A DNA stretch of 64,000 bases from Ophiura sarsii (taxonomy: Eukaryota; Echinodermata; Ophiuroidea; Amphilepidida; Ophiuridae): contig CM069448.1 in NCBI GenBank assembly GCA_035610835.1, positions 6,635,607 to 6,699,606 of the forward strand. Direction: 5' to 3'. A model generated the notes under the pieces. It was given only the letters and a program-made list of their open reading frames with translations. It was not told where the DNA came from and made no database searches. Position numbers and translations under genes: made by a program. Shown here piece by piece: positions 26,001 through 38,000 of this stretch; the stretch's first letter is position 1, and every line of letters starts with the position of its first letter.

Positions 26001-29000
26001 AACAATAGATCAGGCATCATCTAAGGTAAGGGGGAGCAGATGATAGGTCATTACTTAGACTAGCCCCACTGCCCATGCAACCAATAGATAAGGCATCATC
26101 TAAGCAGAGATGTGATTTTTCCAGAAATTTCTGGAATTCCGGAAATTAAAGGCCATAAAAAGAAAAATCCGGATTTTTGGAAGAAGGATTTTTTTTTTTT
26201 TTTGCATTTCCGGAATCGGATGATGATATTTCAGCATAAAAAGAGTCAAACATGTTTTTTTAGGGGGGGTGATACTCTATATCCTATTCTCCAGACAAGC
26301 CCCTATAACATTTTGATACCGCATGTCGTGAGGTGCGAGCGCTTCGCCCTTCGCAATTTTTCAGGAAATCTCTCAATCACTCAGTCACATCTCTGGGTAA
26401 GGTATTTCCCTTACCTGTGCTATGGTCAGTTCCAAAGATATTCAATGGAGTATCCATTTGTTAGTTCTTTTTATGAATATATAATGATCCAGCAGGCCAT
26501 TTGCAACTAACTCTGTTGGCTAATTTCGGATACTCTAACTGTTTGCTATTGCAAATCTTGTTCCCTCTCCTTGCCTTGTATTATTATGGGGCTTTAGCAG
26601 GTCAGAATCACCCAATTTCTTATACTCAGAAAAATGTAAAATTACAAATTCTTTATTGACAGTCTACCTATGATATTCATGTCCAATAATCCTGACGAAA
26701 AGTTGACAGTTCGAAAACTAGTTCGACATCAAACCTTTTTGAGATGTGTATCGGTCTATAATCTATGCTCACAGTTTTAATGATAAGTGTCTTATTTCTC
26801 CCTTCCCCTCTCAGTTCTTTACCAGCTTTATGAACCTACTGTCTGCATTCCCAGCTGTGTTTGAAGTGTTAGCAGGGAAGGAATTAGAAAACAAGGAATC
26901 ATATGGTTTGAGGGAAATGCCTAGTACAATCATTGTAAGTATGAACACATTGTATAAATAGTATATATAAAGAAAATAATATACTTGTGACATATAAATT
27001 TGGTAGTAAACAAATACAACATGGTTTGAGCGCGGTGTTGGATGACTGGCGATGGAGGTAGTCACCAGTCATTCAACACCAAGGGACCCGTAGTTTGCAC
27101 TACTTCCCAAAATAAAACATGTTTTATTACACCTCATACATATTTCATTGTCTAACTAAATAAAAAATCGAAAAAAGCTTACGTTGCTCCCGAGTAGGCT
27201 GGTAAGTATCCCTACAGTCTATACAGTACACATAGCAAGAAAGCAGCGGACTCAATTCCCCTGGCAGAAGAACAATATCATTGAAACCCGTTTCCTATAA
27301 TTCTTCACAATAATTGCCACAGACCTTCACAGGTTTTTGTATTATAACATACTCGGTAGATAAAGCATAATTATCCAAAAGAGGCTCAATCTGTGTCTGT
27401 TTAGTTTACAAATTTCTTCAGCAAATGTTTAGCAGACGACGCCATGTTTGTTGTTGTCATTACTTGTCAACCAAGTTAAAATCTTTTAATTATAATTTAT
27501 TCTTGGTGAAACATGTATATCATGAACAGGCTGTTCATGAAAGTGCTTATGTAAATTTGATCAGTCATGTTAAAGGAAGCATGCATCTGCAAATAGTTTT
27601 CAGACATGGAAAAAAAGGAATTGTGAAAGAAAGTAAGAAGAATTTTGTTTATTAATACATAATTCTTAATTCTACATTTTGAAGAATTTTATTTTATTAA
27701 TACACTTTACCTATGAGATATTTTATAGGCCTTTATGAAAACAGAAGTATGAAGTTGATGTATGATTTGACTTCTGTTTTACATGAGTATAATTAGGACT
27801 TCTAATCAGGCGAAATTGATTGACCATTTGAACTTCCAATTTATGGAAAACAATCAAAAGTAGAGTAGTGCATAGATAAGGTTCGTAACACTGTTGTATT
27901 GAGTAAATCATCTGCCAACAATGTTACGAAATTCGGCAGCTTTAGACAGATGTTATATACTATTCATGCTTTCATAAAAATGCTTCAAAAGTCACCTCAT
28001 TATGTGGTATTAGCATAACATTTGTTTGATCCTCCACTGTAATTGTGTGTTGTTGTGTATTGCAGGGTTTACTGGATAGACTAGTCATGGTAGATTCCAG
28101 TGCCAAGATGGTGTCCTTATTCAATGACGAACAATCACAACTATTTGGCCTAAGGTAAAGTAGCAAAGGAGTCTTACATTTTTGTATATAAAGCATAGAA
28201 ACTTATAATTGAGAACACAAGCTTCTGTCAATGTTGTTGTTATCTATGGCATCTAGATTGGTGTACCCATGGTATATACTGAAATGCGTTTGATTGCTGT
28301 CTATGATGTGTATGAAAACTAGGAGGGCATGAAATGTTACGATCTGTATACATGCATGCAATGTTCATGCATATCTTCTAATGCAGTGATAGTGGTTTAA
28401 TATGTAAATCATCAAAAATACGGCATTTAATTGGTCACTTCAATTTTTTTGCTGCCTTATACCAGGTCCTAATAGTCCGTTGGCAGAGCCATTTGACCTC
28501 AAAATGAAGTATGCGGGAAGTTTTATGATTGTTTCTGGGTGACTTTGACGTGCTGATTTCAAATCTGGATGATGCCAACTCGTAGATGTTGAGCGTTTTG
28601 AGAAATAAGGGGTAAAGTTCTGTGAGGGGGAAATTTTCAAAATGACTCTACAGACACAACTAATATATCACATTGTAGCTCTTTGTTTACTGAACACAAA
28701 AATATATAGTTTGACATGGTTATGACTTATATTATTGAAGTTATAAGGCAAAGGTCAAGTTGGAGTCAAATATAAATACTGTCCAAATCACATAAATAAG
28801 GTGTCAAATTGTTTGTCTTGCTTCATAGATTATATATATTTGTAAATGGATGCTGCAATTCCTCATTTCCATATTATAAAATGGCCGCCATTGTCAATCA
28901 ACGGATAACTGAAATACACATATATCAAACATGTCATACAAAGACATCATTTTTACTGATAACAAATTGAAAGTGAAATTGTATTTAACGCATCGATATC

Positions 29001-32000
29001 ATAACAACCCTTCAATTTTCAATCAAAATAGTTCACCCTCAACACCAAAAATCTCCCGAAACATGGTACATTGATAAACCAATGCATAAAATAGCATATT
29101 TCAAACAATTCTCATAATATTCAAATGAGAATCAAAATTCATTATCATAAGCATAGTTATTGGAATCAAAGAGTACCTCTATTTCTCGTTCCCGCACCCA
29201 CTTGAACAAATACATATCCACGTGATGCATTGATATGCTAAAATTGTTAATGTTAAATTTTCAATTGGTTGCTATAATAATATTCAATTTCAATTTTAAA
29301 AAAATGGCATATTCCAACAATTACAATGATCAAATTCGGATGAAAATGCTGAAACATGTTGAATTTCGAGCCTATTCATTGGAATCAACCAGTACCTCCT
29401 GTTCCTCATCCTCGGTGTTCACTTTTGACAACTGACTACGACAATTATTATATAACCTTACATGCACAAAATATTTTGCATAAGATGTGCACGTACACAA
29501 CCGCATCTTGATGTTGCGCAGGGTTGAGCTGAAGCACATCCACAACATACCATCTTCAGAATTTCATCTGGTGCTGCTGGTCTGTCTGGTACTTAATTGG
29601 AACGAGTGTTGAAGGGTCTGATGAACCTGCAGATAACCATATTGAAGTTTGTAGATATGCTAGTTTGACATTTTCGGTAAATGACTCCGTAGTTGGTGGA
29701 ATTGATTGTAGTTTGGGTGCACTTGTGGCGTTATCCCATCTTTGATGTCCAGACCTGGAAACGGAGCTCTGACATATTACTTGCGGCTTGGCTTCTTTTG
29801 TGTCGTGACAATTAGCATAGAAGAAGGTAGCCTGTTGAACCAGTTCATGGTCATGGGTAGAAGAGTTAGTGTTGGCAAAGCTATCGACGTTATTTTTTCC
29901 TGTTTTAAGTACTTTCAACACTGTTGTCTTTGCTTTTCCCGATAACTGAGCAACCGTACCACATCCTGATAAAGCGTGACAAGCAATAATGTTGTTGGAA
30001 ACATCTCGGTGCTGCTTTGCTGACTTACCAATGTCAATCACCGTTCTTTGTGTGTTGAACGATTCCATCAGAAGAGTGCAGGTTAAGGAGTGACTAACAT
30101 AAAAGTGAAGAAGTAAAAGAAATACTTCAGTATCATCACAAATCACCCGAATATTATGGGGACCACCCCGTTCTGCCACACTGAGGGTCTGATGTACAAG
30201 GACATGAACATCTGCTTCTTCTTGGGTATTTCACACAACATCCCGTGGAAAACGAATCCTTATCTATACAATCTCAACCGGTACTGGGTTGCGACCTTTT
30301 ATAACTAGTCTGGTATGAGCCTGCTATTAAGAGCATCATCTTGCAGAGTTATGCAAGATCAATCTTGGATGCACTATATAAATCCAGATTACTATTTAAT
30401 ATTTTATTAATTATAAAATCAATCACTTGCATTTGTTCTCAGTGACGTTTAAAGATTTAAACCGAGTAACTAAAATGTGTACAGGGGGAGAGAAGGGGGG
30501 GGGGGGGGGGGGTAATTCAAACCCAATTTTAGAACTTATGATCACATCACCATATCACTAAGGATCGTCAAACATTCCATCTGCTATATAAAACGACCAT
30601 GAGTGACCTTTACGTTGTAAAACGGGTTGTGTTTTAATGGGGTTTTTTATATTGATTCAGGTCCAAATATCTAGAAACGCTGAAAAATGACAAGTTGGCA
30701 TCATCCGGATTTGGAATCAGCACATTTTTGCAGTCTAGAATTGTCAAAAAAATTGTCAAAAAACCCGACCATGATATTATTGGCAAATGGGCTGTAGGCC
30801 TATTTTATGTTTTTTGCATTAAAAAGATAATATTATTCAGGTCCAAATATCTAGAAACGCTCAAGGGTGACAATTTGGCATCATCCAAATTTGGAATCAG
30901 CCCATTTTTGCAATCTAGAATCGTCAACAAAATGTCCCGCATACCCGATTTTGAGGTTAGGGTCAAAATCGTCTCTGTGCCAAGGGACTATAATGGATGG
31001 CAATTCAGACATCAGGGGCAAACGTAATTTTTTCAGCGTTCTGCATTCACTTCAAAGCGCCGCACCCAGGCCGTGCCGTGCCTGCCTGTTTGGTGCAGTC
31101 AATACCTGTGCTCGAAAGCATCGTACCGGGATGGGTACGATTGCTGTCAAATTTGTTGTATATTAAATAACCAAAATACACTTAACATGAAGAAAAAAAA
31201 TCGGAATGTGATATAATTATGATACTATGCATTAGAAAGCGTTCTAGAATGCATTTTCATCGTGGTGGATGCCGGCTGCGCCGACATTCACTACTCATAA
31301 TATGGACAAACCCATTCATTGTCACACATTAGTCAGACAACCAAAACAAAATGTCCAACTTTATTCTCTAACTAATTGTTCCCTCTGGAAATCCATAGGA
31401 GGGACCTCGTCACACACATTTGTTTAAAGTTTTTAGCTACTTTACCATTTTATTTTGGCAAATGCTGGATTTTCCAAGGGTTCACTATCTATGTTGGGCA
31501 CCATAAGGAACAAAGGGCTACATTGGACTGTATAGGAACTATGGTATCTCTATTTTCATTTCTAAACGAGGTCAGTTGTAGTCCATGTACAAATCTGTGG
31601 CAATTGATTTATGATATGGTTTAAACAAAACAAAATGAATTTATTAATATAGTAGACTGAACAAAAAATGACAATGAAATATATTTTATATGTTTTTGCC
31701 ATGTCGTAGTGTAAGCCATAGACTATAAAAACATATTTGCGATTGAGAGAGGGATACTGACATTGGGCTAGCTATATGTGCTGATTTTTACTCTTAAGAC
31801 TCCCATTGTTTATCAAAAGTAGTTCCAAAGTCCTCAAATTAAAAGGTAAGATAACACACCTCTGACAGAAAAGGTGAGTTACTCCAACCCCATCTCTAGG
31901 GATTTGCATGTATTAATTGTTATTTATTGCATAATCCATCAGATTACTGAGTGTTGTGACATGTTGCCTAGACTCCCTTCTATTGATGGAATGTCAGTAC

Positions 32001-35000
32001 AAGATCTGGGATATGTTACTACAAGGACAGGAACACAATAAGAAAAGTGACGGGTAAGTGTAATGAGTCTGTAACAAATACTATGGCTTACCCAATAAAG
32101 TCAATAACATATTTACTCTGATAAACCAGAGTTCAGTGCATCAGAAGGGATGGCAACATAAACTTAATCTTACTATTCGACACAGCCAGCAGTCTAGGTG
32201 CGTGCATGCACACAACTTCTATCCCATGCTGCAATAAACCCGGGTATATGGTCTTCGAAAATTAAGCTTAGGCAGCCAAGCGTTCATGAACCCTGGGTTC
32301 AATTCCTGGGGGCCGCAAATCTCATTTTTTAGTCCCCCATCTAACACCTTCTTTTGTTTTTTGGTCCATCCCCCTGCAACACTTTTCTAGGGTTAGTGTT
32401 AATATCAAATAATTTAATATCTTTTAAGCTCATCAGTTATTATCAGCCAATTGGGTGTTGCCCAAAGGGGCATGATTATCAAACTGTCTAGGCAAGTTGT
32501 TTATATACAAGGATCCTATCTGAGCCTGTTCGTCACTCTCATCATTCAAAACTGGCCTCAAAACTCATCTGTAATTATAATTAAGACGTTTCAATTAATT
32601 TTGTGATTTATTCATTGTATAATTGTTGCTTTTTTATGCATTTTTTGTATTATTGTTCTCTGCTCTGGTTTCATTGTTTCTTTTGTTTAATTGCTCAATG
32701 CGCCATGAGTGCTTTGGCAAATTTATGCGCATTATAAATGTTCATTATTATTATATACCATCGCCACCTTAACAACCACGAAGGCCATGAACCACGCTTT
32801 CTAGTTGATTATACATTTCCACCTATAGTTACTGTCATAAGACAACAAAAAAAAAGTTGACTTGCCCTTTCAGGGCCAGAGTCTGGGTCGGACGGTCAGA
32901 ATTTAAAAAAAAAATTAAACAAGCAGATACTTCTCAAAAACACGTTTTCATCTTTCTTTATTGTTATGTGCTTCTTTAAAAACAAAAATGAAAAAAATAA
33001 TTTGAAAAAAGAAAAAAAATAGCGACCCTAGATTTCCGAAAATTCGGGTCGGTCGGAAAGGGCAAGTCAACTTTCTTTCATTTTTGGCCTAATGCTTTGG
33101 ATGAAATTCTAAATAAGACAAGCTTTTCCTGCGTAAACGCAAAAGTGATTTCCCTCACGTGATAAATATTCATTCTAAAATAACTTATCGTTTTATTTAT
33201 TCACATATAGTGATGCATTCATCATAGACCAGTTATCCATTGAGAGGAACCATATCTTAGTACGTAGTTATATCATTGGAGGTCCATCTGAGAGGAGACT
33301 ACCTGGCAGAGATCTAGAGTCTGATGCTAATGATCCTTATCCTTGGCCATTATTCGCTTCATTCCCGGTACCTAAAGAGTACACTCCCACAATATCGAGA
33401 CCATCTGCTATTAAGCAAGGTAAGGCATGCAAATATAATGACAAATAGTGACTTTGCCTCCCAGACATGGCATCAAGTCTTTGGCAGAATACATTCATTA
33501 TATTCCCATCCCTTAACACTTTTAGACCTGTGATTTTGACATATAATCTAAGATGTTATCAACCGCTGACTATGTGGTCCATTTTCAGGGATGAAGGTTA
33601 GTTTATGCCCTTGGGGCATAATTATGTCCTTTACAGTCTTTTAATTGGACCACATAGTGGGAAATAGACACATCCTTAGATGATTTATTACCGCCGAAAT
33701 GTCAAATCGCCGGTCCAAAAATGTTAAGGGAGTGGGAACATAATGTTGTATTGCATGGATGTCATGAGACATTTTATCCTACTATCTCTGTTTATGCATA
33801 CCTGGGTTTGAAGTAGACTTTATTCAAATAATGTTGTTTTGCTGTAATAAGCCAAACATGTTATGTAGTGTTGGGTTATCCCGTGTTTTTTCTCTTACGT
33901 GACACGGGTCATTCCATACGTGCGTGTAACGGGTACCTGTATCCCGTAAGTCTCACTCTCCGTGAATTCCCTCAAACACACCGGGAGTAGAGTTCAAGCC
34001 CAGCAAAACCTGCATAGTGCATTAACCAAATGTAGCATCATGAAATGCGAAACACTTTTGAAGTCTTTGCGATGCTAATGCACAAATATTTAGCAAAAGT
34101 GCGACGTAAAAAGATTCCCTACTTGATCTCTGATCACGTAGCATCAAGGCCAAACCTACAAAGATTGAGTTTCATCTTCAAATAACTAGAAAAAGTATCA
34201 TAAATCCTGAAGTATTGGCAGTTAATATTTCGTTTTCGTCAGAGTTTAAAAAAAACATTGGTTTACACGTACCTGCGCAGAATTTTTTCTGTCGGTTTAA
34301 AATCGGTTCAAAATGGCGGATTTCTGCGCAAGTCAGAGAATTTTATAATTTTATAATATGATTTTATAATCATGACGTCGCTTTTTTGATGCTAGTCTTG
34401 ATTTGGGAACGGCCGCATCCGTCTGGACATTTTTATACTTCAGTGCACCATGGGCACAAAAGGAATCGTATAACAATGGCGCTTTCGTATTTCCATCGTG
34501 ACTCGAGCGATCGAAGTGCGGCTAATAATCCATTAATTTCCTTGTATTTCCTTGTGTTTTATTATGAAACTGTGTTAGTTCAAATTGTAAAATCTAGTTC
34601 GTGTTTTCGTATACTGTGTTTTGCTTACGGGCCACGGGATATACATGCGTTACACGGTTGAACCATGTAACGGTCGCATGCCTAATGTTATGTGCAGTTG
34701 GTCAATCTGGATTTTCTTTATGTTTTGATTTTTTTTAACATAGCAATTTAATCTCAGAAGATGGTGAAATATCAATATATCTTGCTGTAACAGAGTTTCT
34801 TGTTAAACTCTTCAGGCTTAATTAACTAATTAAGATAATTAGTTACATTGAACTTGTACAATTAAAGTATTAACTATTATATCTAATGAAGATGTTAGCT
34901 CCAAACAGTAAAAACTAGTGGCCTACATAAATAGGAGGACTACTACAAGAAAGTTAGGCTAGACAGGTTAATCCCTAAAGAAGGTCAGAGAGTAATCAGA

Positions 35001-38000
35001 TTAGTTAAAGAATGTCTGACGTACATGGGGATTCCCAGGAAACCCCATAACAATAACATTACTGACCTTCTCATTATTAAAATCATAATATAATTATCTT
35101 AATTAGTTAATTAAGCCTGAAGAGTTTAACAAGAAACTCTGTTACACTTGCAACTGTATTGCATGCACATGTGTCACCATCCACCAAATACAGCCCCAAA
35201 TATATCAATTAACAAGTTTTGATCACATTGAATTTGTATTGTGTAGGTAACAAGCAATACTTGCACAAAATTAATTTTAAATTGATTTGTAGAAGAGTAT
35301 TCCTCATCAATATTTCAAGAAGTAAATAGGCTGACTTTTTAATACATCCCATTTGTGGTGGATTGTCACATATTTGATTCAACTGGTTCATGTTCAGAAA
35401 AAGACAAATACTTGGCACCACTTTCTCTTCCTATCCCGCAGATACTGACCTAAGCAAGTTATTAGCTGCCAGTAAACAGCCACCTTCAACACCCAACAGC
35501 AAGGAATGGCTACAGAAATCCAGGAATGCTTTCTGTAAAGTAATGTCGACTCGTCGTGAGAGTGTCACTATCAGAGGTTAGTATGAACGAGGCTGACATT
35601 CTGAAACAAGATTGGGAAATCATTCAAGTACAAAAGTTTCTATTTTAAACAGGTACAGGCTCGGATTCATCAAGTGACACTTATTAATGAGGTCATGATG
35701 ATATTAATTTGTTGATTTATGAAGTAAAATAATATTAGAATTTTTACTCAGAACCATATGGTATTAAACCTCTGCAAATATCTAGGTATAAAAGTAAAAG
35801 AATATTTTTAGCAATTTGAAAAGTGTCCAATAATTCTCACCAGTAGAATTGTGAGAATCAAAGGTAATTCTTGCACACACAAAATATGTGACACGCTATG
35901 TAAATGGAGGAAAAGCCTCAGATTCTTCCACATTTCTTTGCAATAATCAAAATGGATTTCACCACCTTTGACAAATTCCTGGCACAGTTGTAACAGTTGT
36001 ACCATCAAAATTTAAAAAAGTAATTAACCATGTTTGAATCATTTCTGGTGGTGGTGTTCTTTTTTTTCTTCTGCTGCAATTACAGACATTTAAGATCAAG
36101 TCCTTACCCTGAGCTATTGATAACTAAGAATAAGGTGATTCCACTGAAACTGTTACCACACTGCTCTTATCTTTATCATCTTATGTTATTTTCTCCCACA
36201 GTGATGACAGACCTGTTAGATCAAGTCATTACACACAAGCTTCTGATTACTAACAATGAAGTGTTTCCACTCAAACCGTGCAAGGTAACGGATAGTGCTT
36301 TGAAAGGACACAAACTTTCTGACCTTCAAATGCTGGGCATTAAAATGGCCATCAGGTAAGCATGGGCAGGAGTCTACTATACTCCATTCTTCCTCAAGTA
36401 CAAACATGATGATTGTACAGGGCTAAACATGCTTCACAATGCTTCATCTGTTTATGCTCTCACACATACATATTAGTGTTCACGACGCAATTCACTGGTT
36501 TCCAACAATCATTTCGGCATAGAAGCACATAGCTTATATGACACACTGATAGCTGATATGACACATGTAGCAGTGCCAAATGCTACCGCTCAAAGGTCGA
36601 GCATTGTGGAGTATACTGAGCCCTTACGAGTTTGTAACAGTGAGGGAAGATTATTGACACACATGTGACAGTGACTCATAATGCACAGGTGTGTGCACTT
36701 ATAAAAGTAAAAGATGAATGGAGTATAGGATTTTATATGATATAAGTATAAGCACTGAAAAGTGTAAGTCTTTTAACTGTGATAGGAGGGAGAAATGTAT
36801 ATCACATACACAAAAAGTTTGTAGTTTAAGTTGTCATAAGTCCAGTTCTCTTAACCCATTTCTTATTTTAGTGGGGGAGCATTTTCTTTAATTTTCAGTC
36901 ACTCTGCAACACCATTATATTTTGAACAAAATGGAGAATTAAATTCTAAGGAAAAAACTTGGAGCAAGTCTTTGGGACCCTTTTAACATACAAACCCATT
37001 ACATTTGATGTTTTACTGTTTTTGGATTGACTGTACCTACACTAGTTTATTAAATGGCAATGTTATGAAACATTTTACATGAAACTGATCAAAAGTATTG
37101 TGAATATTCCTTTAGGAAATACCCACGTCCCTGCTGCATGTGAATTATCTATATCCTATGCTTGTTTAGATCAATTCAAAAACAATGGTATATTGATCAA
37201 TGTATACAGAGCTACCAACACTCCCTAATCCTGAGGAGACTCCCTGAAAATATATAATTGACCACCTCCCTGATTGGGAAACATTTGATCTATTAGTATT
37301 ATAGTACATGTTATTTTTTGAATCTCCCTGATTGGTGAAGCAAATCTTTCTGATTGCAGTTTGCAAATGTTGGCAGCTCAGGATGTATATTTATTGTTAT
37401 TACGACTGATGAAAGGCATACCCCTGAGATAAACTAATGATCAAATATATGTGTACCACTTTCTCTGTATGTAGGTATGGTCAACAATTGAAGCTCATAT
37501 CCAACAGCAGTGATGCCACAGAGAACTTGACATTACTACTCAAGAAATGTCGCTACTACTTCCGCACTCAACAGAGGTCATTGGACTCTGAGATACGTAT
37601 CCTTGTTATAGAGAGCATAATATTAAGGCCATAATGGCCTAAAGAGCAGGAGTAACATTCCAAAGTGGTGTCAGTCTTCCAAAAAAGATTCACAGATTTC
37701 AGCACATTTTCTAAAAATGTTATGCCAAAATGAATGTTTGCCCCTCTTTTGAAGAAACAAAGAAATAGGGAAAAACTTTAAATGGGGGACTGAAATGATG
37801 CGATCTTTAGAAAATACTATACTTGATGCACTTCTGTGTAGTGACATCGTGATGTGTTCCAGTGAAATGTTTCCTATTTTGATTGGGTGAATGTATAAAA
37901 AACAATCGCATTAGAATTGTAGAATTGGTTCCTCCATATCAATCTTAAAGTCAACTTGCATGGAGTAAACTATTCCCCTACATGCTGATGTCACAAGCAA

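Noticed and set aside
23735..26104. CRISPR-like regular array
   Set aside because: Units are contiguous copies of exon 20 with no unique spacers, in a spliced animal gene.
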